NCBI GenBank assembly: GCA_964478335.1
Contig: CAYZIC010000052.1
Span: forward strand, 1 to 16,255
Direction: 5' to 3'
Origin: CAYZIC01 sp964478335
GTDB lineage: Bacteria; Verrucomicrobiota; Kiritimatiellia; RFP12; DVOR01
DNA length: 16,255 nt
This document shows positions 1 through 6,706 of this stretch, piece after piece. The first letter of the stretch is position 1. Each line of letters opens with the position of its first letter. The notes under the pieces were generated by a model. It worked only from the letters and a program-made list of their open reading frames with translations, was not told the DNA's origin and made no database searches. A program made the translations under genes and the position numbers.

Positions 1-660
1 CTCGGGTGCCATGTCAATCGTGTCGAGCGATGCGAGCTCGGATTCATCAAGCGATTCGAGTTGGGGGGCTTCGGAGGCTTCAGGTGCCGGTGCTGCGCCT
101 GGGCGCTTGAGCTTGATCGTCTTAGACGATGCGGCTGCAGGAGCTGGGGGCGTTGCACTAGGGGTGGTGTTCACGCGCTTGAGCTTGATCGTCTTAGGCT
201 GAGCTTGCTCACTGATCGGAGACTTGGCGTCGATCCCACTCAAAACCGAATCCAAAGCAATGCGAGCCGTCTTGGACTTGGCCGCTTGTTGCTGCTGTTC
301 ATCGGCAACCTTGACCGCTTCTGGATCAATGGATTGCGTGATGGAGCTGATCGGCTTGATGGCTTCTTCTACTGCAGATGCAGGTGCTGCTTCTGCTTCT
401 GGTGCAGGTGCAGGTGCAGGAGTTGCGGCTGGCTTGGGTGCGCCCATTGCGCGCAACTTAATCGTTGGGCGAGAGGCGGCGGGTGCGGCGGGTGCGGCGG
501 GTGCTACTGATGTTGCAACAGGTGCCGGTGCCGGTGTTGCTGCAGCAGGTGCTGCGGCTGCGGGTGCTGCGGCTGCGGCTGCTGTTGGGGGTTTCGGGGC
601 TCCCATAGGACGCAACTTAATCGTTGGTCTCAGTGGCTTAGGGGTATCTTCTGGTGCCAT
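1..660 (-). CDS. Ala/Pro-rich protein with four TIKL repeats, partial (runs off left edge)
   Basis: This open frame starts at the ATG at 660-658 and has no stop down to base 1, giving 220 residues with the C-terminus outside the window. An AGGAG-type ribosome binding site (GGAG at 668-671, 7 bases from the ATG) supports the start. The protein has low complexity, rich in Ala and Pro. The motif TIKL followed by R or K occurs four times, at residues 13-16, 66-69, 157-160 and 181-184. The first two copies sit in nearly identical 14-residue blocks, RPTIKLRPMGAPKP and RPTIKLRAMGAPKP. A Gln-rich, charged stretch (about 119-135) and an acidic end (about 200-220) interrupt the Ala/Pro linkers. There is no signal peptide or membrane segment. 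It starts 42 bases after frr and is probably cotranscribed with pyrH and frr. I do not recognise the family. A flexible cytoplasmic scaffold or linker protein is only an inference. The coding call is fairly secure; the function is unknown. Confidence 0.8.
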   Translation of the reverse strand, partial: MAPEDTPKPLRPTIKLRPMGAPKPPTAAAAAAPAAAAPAAATPAPAPVATSVAPAAPAAPAASRPTIKLRAMGAPKPAATPAPAPAPEAEAAPASAVEEAIKPISSITQSIDPEAVKVADEQQQQAAKSKTARIALDSVLSGIDAKSPISEQAQPKTIKLKRVNTTPSATPPAPAAASSKTIKLKRPGAAPAPEASEAPQLESLDESELASLDTIDMAPE

Positions 661-702
661 TGTTCTTCTCCTTTAAATAATGGACAGTGTGTCAAATAGG
701 GG

Positions 703-1266
703 TTAGACAGCCATGACTTCGGCTTCTTTTGCCTTCAATTCATCGTCGATCTTACCAATACGGTTGTCAGTCAATTTTTGAATGTCAGTCAAGCCGCGGT
801 CGCGTTCGTCTTCAGAGATTTTGCCATCCTTTTGGAGGGCCTTGAGCAAATCGTTGGCATCGCGGCGAACGTTACGGATCGCGACGCGAGATTCTTCAGC
901 TTGGCGCTTAGCGACCTTGACGATTTCTTTACGGCGCTCTTCGGACATTTCTGGCACGGTGATGCGGATCATGCGGCCGTCATTGCGAGGGGTCACGCCC
1001 AAGTTTGCTGCCAAGATGGCCTTTTCGATGTCGGCCATGACGGAGGGGTCAAAGGGGGAAATGGTGATTTGGCGGGGTTCAGGGGTCGAGATGCTAGCCA
1101 TATCGCGCAAACGGGTCGGCACGCCATAGTAGGGGACCTGCAAGCCGTCAACCAAAGAAGGAGAGGCCTTGCCGGTGCGCAAGCCTGAGAAGTGCTCTTT
1201 GAGCACGGTGACTGAGTTGTCCATCTTAGCGGTTGCGTCTTTTAATACGTCTTGTGAGGTTTCCAT
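703..1266 (-). CDS. frr: Ribosome recycling factor
   Basis: This 187-residue protein has the usual length of RRF (about 185). RRF works with EF-G in the cytoplasm to split the post-termination ribosome and release mRNA and tRNA. Family-typical stretches are LRTGKASPSLVDGL with the following YYG (about 30-48), the ITVPEMSEERRKE hinge region (about 102-114) and AIRNVRRDANDLLK (about 129-142). The C-terminal half forms the charged long helices of the three-helix domain. A GGAG site about 11 bases upstream supports the ATG at 1266. It follows pyrH by 22 bases, the common bacterial order pyrH-frr, and is probably transcribed from the pyrH promoter. Nothing is missing or unusual. Confidence 0.97.
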   Translation of the reverse strand: METSQDVLKDATAKMDNSVTVLKEHFSGLRTGKASPSLVDGLQVPYYGVPTRLRDMASISTPEPRQITISPFDPSVMADIEKAILAANLGVTPRNDGRMIRITVPEMSEERRKEIVKVAKRQAEESRVAIRNVRRDANDLLKALQKDGKISEDERDRGLTDIQKLTDNRIGKIDDELKAKEAEVMAV

Positions 1267-1288
1267 AGTGTCTATTCTCCAGTTTCAA

Positions 1289-1999
1289 TTATTCGGAAAC
1301 AGTTGTTCCAAGGTGTTCTCCGCAAATGACCTTTTTCATTGCGGTTTCGTCAAAGAAATCAAATACCACGATTGGGATGTGGTTGTCCATACATAGGGCA
1401 AATGCCGCCGAATCCATGACTTGGAGGCGCTTGGACAGGGCATCTTCGTAAGAGAGGGTGTCAAAGCGCGTCGCAGTCGGGTCGCGCTTGGGGTCCGCGG
1501 TGTAGATGCCGTCGACCTTGGTGGCTTTGAGCAACGCATCTGCGCCGATTTCTGAAGCACGCAAAGCGGCCGCTGAGTCGGTGCTAAAGTAGGGGTTGCC
1601 TGTGCCACCAGCAAAGATCACCACGCGACCTTTTTCCAAGTGACGCAATGCCTTACGCTGAATGAAAGGCTCTGCGACCTGAGGCATTTGGATGGAGGTC
1701 TGCACGCGTGTATCGACACCGAGCTGTTCGAGAGCATTCTGCATGGCCAAACCATTGATAATGGTTGCCATCATGCCCATGTAGTCGCCGATTGTGCGAT
1801 TCACGCCAGCCTTGGAGCCAGCCAACCCGCGGAAGATATTGCCACCGCCCAACACGATGCCCACTTGGACACCCATCTCAGCGATCTCCTTAACGCGACG
1901 AGCCACATTGGCAATGATCTCAGGATCAATACAGTTGTCTTGATTCTTGAGGACTTCACCGCTCAACTTGAGCAAAATTCTTTTATATTTAGGTTGCAT
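1289..1999 (-). CDS. pyrH: UMP kinase (uridylate kinase)
   Basis: This 236-residue protein is a full-length bacterial UMP kinase of the amino-acid-kinase fold. It phosphorylates UMP to UDP with ATP in pyrimidine nucleotide synthesis and normally works as a cytoplasmic hexamer. Visible motifs are KLSGE (11-15), the glycine-rich GGGNIFRG (51-58), the FAGGTGNPYFSTDSAAALRA nucleotide-site region (about 131-150) and the KATKVDGIYTADP stretch. The ATG at 1999 is preceded by a GAGG site 6 bases away. It is the first gene of a probable pyrH-frr-TIKL-protein operon, with a promoter-like site at 2064-2092. In many bacteria rpsB and tsf lie just upstream; here the upstream neighbour is the end of the ATPase operon, so this pair is separated from rpsB-tsf. 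Confidence 0.97.
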   Translation of the reverse strand: MQPKYKRILLKLSGEVLKNQDNCIDPEIIANVARRVKEIAEMGVQVGIVLGGGNIFRGLAGSKAGVNRTIGDYMGMMATIINGLAMQNALEQLGVDTRVQTSIQMPQVAEPFIQRKALRHLEKGRVVIFAGGTGNPYFSTDSAAALRASEIGADALLKATKVDGIYTADPKRDPTATRFDTLSYEDALSKRLQVMDSAAFALCMDNHIPIVVFDFFDETAMKKVICGEHLGTTVSE

Positions 2000-2063
2000 C
2001 TAATCGCCTCTATCTCAAAATGGTTAAATACGCAAGGAAAACTACCCTCACATTTATGGTCTT

Positions 2064-2092
2064 ATAATAGCGGAAAGAGCGTCAAAAGACAA
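2064..2092 (-). promoter_or_regulatory. Probable sigma-70-type promoter of pyrH operon
   Basis: Read on the minus strand, TTGTCT (2092-2087) lies 17 bases from TATTAT (2069-2064), which fits a housekeeping promoter. It would start transcription about 55-60 bases before pyrH. A 13-base direct repeat overlaps and flanks it (see 2074-2109). The call rests on sequence match only. Confidence 0.5.
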
Positions 2093-2109
2093 ACAAAAAG
2101 AGCGTCAAA
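2074..2109 (-). repeat. Pair of 13-base direct repeats at the pyrH promoter
   Basis: TTTGACGCTCTTT (minus strand) occurs exactly twice, at 2109-2097 and 2086-2074, with starts 23 bases apart, close to two helical turns. One copy lies just upstream of the proposed -35 box and the other between the -35 and -10 boxes. That placement would suit a repressor or activator site. It could also be a chance duplication in a repeat-rich spacer. Confidence 0.5.
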
Positions 2110-2143
2110 GGGCGATAAAAATGCACCTTGGGTGTTGATTTCA

Positions 2144-2164
2144 GGGCTTTTCTGCAAAAAGCCC
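2144..2164. repeat. Perfect 8-bp inverted repeat in the ntpK-pyrH spacer
   Basis: GGGCTTTT (2144-2151) and AAAAGCCC (2157-2164) pair perfectly around a CTGCA loop. It has no T-run outside the stem, so I do not call it a terminator. It may be part of the same repeat material that fills 2100-2345. That stretch holds no gene that I can support. Confidence 0.5.
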
Positions 2165-2200
2165 ACCAACGGCAGGGGATTTTTGGATTTAGGGGGGGGC

Positions 2201-2269
2201 TCGCTGCGCTCGCCCGCACCAAGCAGTTCGCTGCGCTCGCCCGCAACAGGCAACAGGCAACAGGCAACA
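2201..2269 (+). repeat. Spacer repeats: two 18-base direct repeats and a CAACAGG array
   Basis: TCGCTGCGCTCGCCCGCA occurs exactly at 2201-2218 and 2228-2245, 27 bases apart. The second copy runs directly into three copies of CAACAGG (2244-2264) plus a partial fourth (2265-2269). The inner word GCTGCGCTCGC recurs at 9791-9801 in another spacer. A G8 run lies just before the first copy. This looks like dispersed intergenic repeat material, not coding sequence. Confidence 0.75.
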
Positions 2270-2278
2270 AACACTCGC

Positions 2279-2299
2279 GCTCGAGCTCTAGACTCGAGC
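2279..2299. repeat. 7-bp inverted repeat GCTCGAG/CTCGAGC
   Basis: GCTCGAG (2279-2285) and CTCGAGC (2293-2299) flank a CTCTAGA loop. The stem is perfect but no T-run follows on either strand. It sits in the repeat-rich spacer between the ATPase terminator and the pyrH promoter. The function is unknown. Confidence 0.4.
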
Positions 2300-2345
2300 A
2301 ATAAGCGAGCCTGCGAGCGCCGTGCAGCCTCCTCTGCTATCAATC

Positions 2346-2373
2346 AAAAAGCCCTGCGGTAATCGCAGGGCTT
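2346..2373 (-). terminator. Rho-independent terminator of the V-ATPase operon
   Basis: On the minus strand a perfect 10-bp stem (AAGCCCTGCG with CGCAGGGCTT, arms 2364-2373 and 2349-2358) encloses a 5-base loop and runs into a T-tract (2350-2346). It lies 44 bases past the ntpK stop, the expected place to end the seven-gene ATPase transcript. Confidence 0.88.
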
Positions 2374-2379
2374 GAGTCT

Positions 2380-2407
2380 ACATTCTACATTCGACATTCC
2401 AGGAGGC
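2380..2407 (+). repeat. ACATTCN heptamer array followed by AGGAGGC
   Basis: Three heptamers (ACATTCT, ACATTCG, ACATTCC) fill 2380-2400 and run without a gap into AGGAGGC (2401-2407). The same unit and core recur in inverted orientation at 15400-15421, and a different heptamer array with core GGGAGGC lies at 9754-9788. It sits between ntpK and its terminator, so it would be transcribed in the operon's 3' tail. Confidence 0.7.
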
Positions 2408-2419
2408 CTATAGCCTCCT
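2401..2419. repeat. 7-bp hairpin abutting the ntpK stop codon
   Basis: AGGAGGC (2401-2407) and GCCTCCT (2413-2419) form a perfect stem around CTATA. It begins inside the ntpK stop codon (2418-2420). With no T-run it is not a terminator itself, but it could protect the mRNA 3' end. The AGGAGGC arm is also the core that ends the heptamer array. Confidence 0.5.
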
Positions 2420-2885
2420 AGGCGGCAAAGCTGCCGACCATGAGGTAGGCGAAGATCATGACAAAGATTGCCACGGTCTCGATGATGCCCAAAGCAGCCA
2501 TGTTGTTGGCGAGGCCTTGGCCAGTTTCACCTTGTGCATCGGCAGCAGCGGCAGCTGCGCGGCCTTGGAAGAGTGCCGAGGCTCCAATTGCTGCACCAGC
2601 AAAGATGCCCAAGACGAGCATGGCCAAACCGGTGCCAGGAATGACGCCCTTTTCAAGGGCTCCACGCATGGCAAACATGAGGATCATTCCGTAAAGAGTT
2701 TGTGTGAGCGGTGCACCGATGTAGGAGAGGAGGATAAAGGGCGCGGGTTTATTTTGCGCGTAGCTCTTTTTCCAGGCACCGATTGCCGAAGCGGCGGCAA
2801 AGCCTGTTCCCATTGCTGAGCCAATTGCGCTCAAACTGATTGCGGCGACTGCACCGGCGAGACCCATTGCGATTTCTGTATTCAT
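2418..2885 (-). CDS. ntpK: V-type ATPase subunit K (membrane ring proteolipid)
   Basis: This 155-residue protein builds the rotating membrane ring that carries the coupling ion. It has the double-hairpin form with four hydrophobic helices (about 5-30, 50-74, 84-108, 128-152) and a Gly-rich helix 1 (GLAGAVAAISLSAIGSAMG). The ion-site residues of Enterococcus hirae NtpK (T64, Q65, Q110, E139) match T61, Q62, Q107 and E136 here at a constant offset of 3, which points to sodium binding. It is the last gene of the operon, 18 bases after ntpI, with an AAGGA site 8 bases from its ATG, and is followed by a hairpin and the terminator. The family call is secure; Na+ use is inferred from residues alone. 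Confidence 0.95.
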   Translation of the reverse strand: MNTEIAMGLAGAVAAISLSAIGSAMGTGFAAASAIGAWKKSYAQNKPAPFILLSYIGAPLTQTLYGMILMFAMRGALEKGVIPGTGLAMLVLGIFAGAAIGASALFQGRAAAAAADAQGETGQGLANNMAALGIIETVAIFVMIFAYLMVGSFAA

Positions 2886-2903
2886 AGTTGGTTTCCTTGT
2901 AGG

Positions 2904-4763
2904 TTATTCTGCTTGTTGTCGAGCAGAATGGGGTTGATTAAGGGGTTGTGAGACTGTAAACGGTTGATAGGCGACGCCAGACCATGAGATGCCCTTAGCG
3001 CCGGAGAATTCGAGTGTGTTGAGACGCACTGCGTGCACCAAGATGCTGAGTGCGCCCATGACCAAATTGAGGCCGTGGCCGAGCAGGAGGATCAGGAGCA
3101 TGGCGGGGATCTTGATCCAGAGGGCGAGATCGAGGTCGGTGGCCATGGTGTTGAAGTTTTCTGCGAGCTTAACGGCTGCCATGCCGACGGCAAAGAGTCG
3201 CACGTACGAGATGATGTCTCCCATGCTGCTGATAATATTGAGCGGCAGCATGGCCAAATCGATGGCGTGGGCTTTGAGCTCGGCGGGCTTGTAAGTGAAA
3301 ACGGCAATCACGGCAATGCTGGCAATGAATGCTGGAATCAGCCAACTGGGCTGCGCAAAGCCTGCGACCACGATCCCACACACGACATTGTACATGCAGA
3401 CGATGACGCCCACCCAGCCCAATTGACCGAGGGCTCGGCTGTCGGGCAGCATTTGGATCGCATTCCACAAGCGGGCGACACTCAGATGAATGGCACCAAG
3501 CAAGAAACAGAGCCACATGATGTTGTTTTGGTTACCGAGCCAAGCGACGGTGGGGATGTTTCTCAGGAGGTCGGGTAGGGCAGCTTGTGCGATACCAAAG
3601 TAGGTCCCTGATAAGATACCCCAAATGATCGTGCAGACGGAGAAGACGGTAAAGATCGTCAGGACTGGCTTGAGCTGTGGGCTGCGTTTGACGCGGGTCC
3701 ACCCAAAGAGTACGCCAGCGAAGATAATCGCACCATAGCCAGCGTCTCCCACGAGCATCGCAAAGAAGAGCGAGAAGAACGCATAAAAGGCCACACTGAT
3801 ATCGGTCTCATTGTAGGCGGGCAAGATACCCAGCCCAGCAAAGAGTGAGGTAATCGCGCGGAAACACTTCGGCGGCTCGAGCAGGACTGGTGCGCTCTCT
3901 TCTGGCGCAGGCTTGCGTGTGGCAAATCCCCATCCGCAGTCGTGAGCGAGCTGTTGGAGGGCTTCGCTGGTGCGAGCGGGGATGTAGCCTCTGAGGTAAA
4001 CGATTGACTCGGTGGCAATCATGTTCTCTGCGGTTGCGACATAGCGTAGCTGGTCGAGGGCCTGTGTGCGCGCGGTGTCAAAGGTTGGCTTGAGCGCAGT
4101 TGCTGCGGCCAAGGTTGCGGTGATGGCGGCAAGACGCATTTGGGCGGCTTGGAGGCTCTCTTGCATCTGGGCGGTGCTGTGCGTCGGCCAGGGGATTAAT
4201 TCCGCACCGGTGGGCAATTCGCCTGGTGCGAGCCAGGCAAAATAGCTGGCGCCGCTGGATTGGGAGAGCTGGTAAACCTGCGCGGGTAGTGCTTTGGCTA
4301 GTGCCGTGGGCATCTTGATCAGACGCACTTGCAGGTCGCTCGTGGCCAACGCTTGGAGCGAGTCGGGGGAAACGTTGCCAAAGGGCGCATAGGTGGTCAG
4401 AGATTGCTTGAGCTGCTGGCTGTAGGACTCGATGGCTCCAGCCATTTCGCCGAGTTGGCAAACGGCTTGGGCATCTTGTGGGGCTACGGGAGCAGACCCT
4501 GAGATCAGCGCATCGGGGGCGAGTTGGGCGATGGGTGAATCGCTGGCGCATTTGACGGCGATTGAGAGGCCGGCTGCAGCATTGTCAATCAAGCGCATGG
4601 CCAGATCGAGCTGGTCGATGGAGCCTTGCTGCGCATTGATGGCTGGAGAATCGGTCACCTCGAGGTCGACGTGCATGGCACCAAAGCCGCTGAGCGCATC
4701 GAGCGCACGAGCCTTGTCTTTTTCTCGACAAAAGAGGGTGAGTGCGAGCATCGGTACGATCAT
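2904..4763 (-). CDS. ntpI: V-type ATPase subunit I (membrane stator, a-subunit homologue)
   Basis: This 619-residue protein has the family's two halves. The cytoplasmic N-terminal part (1 to about 310) attaches to the peripheral stalk. The C-terminal part holds about seven or eight membrane helices and forms the ion path against the K ring. Key stretches are SLFFAMLVGDAGYGAIIF (331-348), SMGDIISYVRLFAVGMAA (513-530), whose R522 matches the essential stator arginine, and GHGLNLVMGALSILVHAVRL (562-581) with R580. The length is normal for bacterial subunit I. Its ATG overlaps the ntpD stop by 4 bases (ATGA, 4763-4760), so translation is probably coupled to ntpD. The N-terminal half is less conserved than the membrane half, as is usual for the family. 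Confidence 0.95.
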   Translation of the reverse strand: MIVPMLALTLFCREKDKARALDALSGFGAMHVDLEVTDSPAINAQQGSIDQLDLAMRLIDNAAAGLSIAVKCASDSPIAQLAPDALISGSAPVAPQDAQAVCQLGEMAGAIESYSQQLKQSLTTYAPFGNVSPDSLQALATSDLQVRLIKMPTALAKALPAQVYQLSQSSGASYFAWLAPGELPTGAELIPWPTHSTAQMQESLQAAQMRLAAITATLAAATALKPTFDTARTQALDQLRYVATAENMIATESIVYLRGYIPARTSEALQQLAHDCGWGFATRKPAPEESAPVLLEPPKCFRAITSLFAGLGILPAYNETDISVAFYAFFSLFFAMLVGDAGYGAIIFAGVLFGWTRVKRSPQLKPVLTIFTVFSVCTIIWGILSGTYFGIAQAALPDLLRNIPTVAWLGNQNNIMWLCFLLGAIHLSVARLWNAIQMLPDSRALGQLGWVGVIVCMYNVVCGIVVAGFAQPSWLIPAFIASIAVIAVFTYKPAELKAHAIDLAMLPLNIISSMGDIISYVRLFAVGMAAVKLAENFNTMATDLDLALWIKIPAMLLILLLGHGLNLVMGALSILVHAVRLNTLEFSGAKGISWSGVAYQPFTVSQPLNQPHSARQQAE

Positions 4764-5377
4764 GGCATCATCTCCAGTTTGGGTTCTTTTTTACTACGGC
4801 CCTTGGCGATCTTACCACGTACCACGGCGGCGGTCTGTTCGTCTCCAATAAAGATTCTGATCACGCGGATGTTTTCTTTGCATTCGGGGATCTTGACCTT
4901 TTCGAATAGATTGACGCGCTGCGAGGTGGTGTGTAGCTCCTGGGTAACCAAGTCGCACTGCTTGCGCAAGATGTCGCCCTCGGCCTTGAGCTCGATGAGG
5001 AGCTTGAGCTGGTCTTGAGCATCATCGACCCAAGCGGGTGTAGTGTAGGGATTCATCTGCGAATAGTCGAGCGAAACCCCGGCATAGATGGGGATTGCGA
5101 CTCCTGCGATATTGCCAGTTTCGGTCGAGACGCCCTTAAAAGCAACGAGTGCCTCGGTATCGATCTCTGGATCATCATAGAGTGCGACCCATTTATCCAG
5201 GGCTTTGCGGGCATCAGCTTCGCGGTCGAGAACCGCTTGCAGGCGACCATTGATCCCAGCGATTTCTGCCTGGAGCTGTTGCTTCTTGAGTTGCAACATC
5301 GGCAAGAATCGCTCAAATCGCTTGAGGGCGTCTGTCTGAGCTTTGAGCTCTGTTTTGGTATGTTTGATTTTAGCCAT
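4760..5377 (-). CDS. ntpD: V-type ATPase subunit D (central rotor stalk)
   Basis: This 205-residue protein forms the long coiled-coil shaft that turns inside the A3B3 head, the role that gamma has in F-ATPases. The N-terminal helix (about 3-60: KHTKTELKAQTDALKRFERF, then LPMLQLKKQQLQAEI) and the C-terminal helix (about 120-180: LKLLIELKAEGDILRKQCDL and onward) match the family's two-helix pattern. The end is basic (KGRSKKEPKLEMMP). It starts 33 bases after ntpB with an AGAGGAG site close to the ATG, and overlaps ntpI by 4 bases. Length and layout are normal. Confidence 0.94.
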   Translation of the reverse strand: MAKIKHTKTELKAQTDALKRFERFLPMLQLKKQQLQAEIAGINGRLQAVLDREADARKALDKWVALYDDPEIDTEALVAFKGVSTETGNIAGVAIPIYAGVSLDYSQMNPYTTPAWVDDAQDQLKLLIELKAEGDILRKQCDLVTQELHTTSQRVNLFEKVKIPECKENIRVIRIFIGDEQTAAVVRGKIAKGRSKKEPKLEMMP

Positions 5378-5410
5378 ACCGTCTCCTCTGGGTTAAAAAG
5401 GTTGCGCAGG

Positions 5411-6706
5411 TTACGCTTTGGGCCAAAATTGGTCGACGAGTGCAGACTGAATGCCCGTTTCCATCGGCTCGAAACAATCCGCGAGGATCTTCCAGCCGAG
5501 GTCGAGGGCCTCTTCGAGCGGGACATTGACGGAGATATCCATCATGTATTTCTCGAATTGCTCACCATACTTGATGAGCTTGTCATCCCATTCGCTCATG
5601 CGGAAACCCATTGCCTGTTTTTCGGCGGTTTCTTTGTAGGAGGCGTAGAGCTTGATCATGGCATCCATGATGGTGCGGTGATCTTCGCGCGTATCCTTGT
5701 TGACCTGCTGCTTGAGACGGCTGAGCGAACCAAAGGGCTCGATACGGCCGCCGCGCAAATAAAATTGTCCTTCGGTGATGTAGCCAGTATTGTCTGGCAC
5801 CGGGTGAGTGACATCGTCGCCAGGCATCGTCGTCACCGCCAAAATCGTGATCGAGCCCGCCCCATCAAAGTCAACGGCCTTCTCATAACGCGCCGCCAAT
5901 TGCGAATAGAGGTCTCCGGGATAACCACGGTTGGAGGGGATCTGCTCCATCGTGATGGCGATTTCTTTCATCGCATCAGCAAAGGAGGTCATGTCGGTCA
6001 AAAGCACCAAGACGCGCTTCCCCTCGAGGGCGAATTTCTCCGCCACCGCCAGCGAAACGTCCGGCACGAGCAAACATTCCACCACAGGGTCAGCAGCCGT
6101 GTGCACAAACATCACCGTACGCGACAACGCGCCCGAGGCATCGAGTTTGTCACGAAATTGTAAGTAGTCATCGTGTTTCAAGCCCATACCACCGAGGATA
6201 ATGATATCCACCTCAGCTTGCAAGGCAATACGCGCAAGCAGATCGTTGTAAGGTTCGCCAGCACGCGCAAAGATTGGGAGCTTTTGCGACTCGACCAATG
6301 TATTAAAGACATCGATCATCGGAATGCCCGTACGCACCATGTGGCTCGGGATGATACGTTTGGCAGGGTTGACCGATGGCGTACCGATGTCAGTCATTGC
6401 CATCGTGAGCTCAGGACCCTTGTCGCGCGGTTTCACCGAGCCGGTAAAGACTCGACCGAGCAATTCCTCGCCAAAGGGTACCTGCATGGGACGGCCTAGA
6501 AAACGCACCTGCGCATCGGTTGCCACACCACGAGCACCCGCAAAGACCTGCAGCGTGACCGTGTCGCCATCGAGCTTGATGACCTGAGCGAGCGATGTGC
6601 CTGTGCGCGAAGTGACCTCAGCCAGTTCGCGGTATTTGATCCCAGCAGCGTGCAGGGTGACCACGCTACCAGCAATGTTTTCGATTTGGTGATAGACTTT
6701 ATGCAT
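5411..6706 (-). CDS. ntpB: V-type ATPase subunit B (non-catalytic head subunit)
   Basis: This 431-residue subunit alternates with A in the A3B3 head and lends residues to the catalytic site. The nucleotide fold is visible but the P-loop is degenerate (ARAGEPYND, 148-155 region, with no GKT), as expected for B. SLSRL (327-331) carries the arginine-finger residue R330. TDMTSFADAMKEIA (238-250) and SNRGYPGDLYSQLAARYE (258-275) are family signatures. The frame stays open for another 84 codons upstream, but those lie inside ntpA and do not resemble the family. The ATG at 6706-6704, with GGAGG at 6713-6717 six bases away and the sequence MHKVYHQIENIAG, is the true start. It overlaps the ntpA stop by 8 bases, so coupled translation would help equal A and B amounts. 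Confidence 0.96.
   Translation of the reverse strand: MHKVYHQIENIAGSVVTLHAAGIKYRELAEVTSRTGTSLAQVIKLDGDTVTLQVFAGARGVATDAQVRFLGRPMQVPFGEELLGRVFTGSVKPRDKGPELTMAMTDIGTPSVNPAKRIIPSHMVRTGIPMIDVFNTLVESQKLPIFARAGEPYNDLLARIALQAEVDIIILGGMGLKHDDYLQFRDKLDASGALSRTVMFVHTAADPVVECLLVPDVSLAVAEKFALEGKRVLVLLTDMTSFADAMKEIAITMEQIPSNRGYPGDLYSQLAARYEKAVDFDGAGSITILAVTTMPGDDVTHPVPDNTGYITEGQFYLRGGRIEPFGSLSRLKQQVNKDTREDHRTIMDAMIKLYASYKETAEKQAMGFRMSEWDDKLIKYGEQFEKYMMDISVNVPLEEALDLGWKILADCFEPMETGIQSALVDQFWPKA

Noticed and set aside
61..676. Two overlapping plus-strand frames at the left end
   Set aside because: They are antisense to the Ala/Pro-rich gene; its TIKL repeats and ribosome binding site favour the minus strand.
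2144..2164. Hairpin as a second terminator
   Set aside because: The T residues are inside the stem and no T-run follows; the stem at 2346-2373 is a far better terminator.
2201..2269. Possible CRISPR array
   Set aside because: The repeats are only two copies of 18 bases plus 7-base tandem units, with no regular unique spacers and no cas gene.
2062..2343. 93-codon frame on the minus strand in the ntpK-pyrH spacer
   Set aside because: It is a translation of direct repeats, hairpins and the pyrH promoter, with no plausible ribosome binding site or family.
5015..6163. 382-codon frame on the plus strand
   Set aside because: It is antisense to ntpD and ntpB, which have clear family motifs; it is a shadow of their codon bias.
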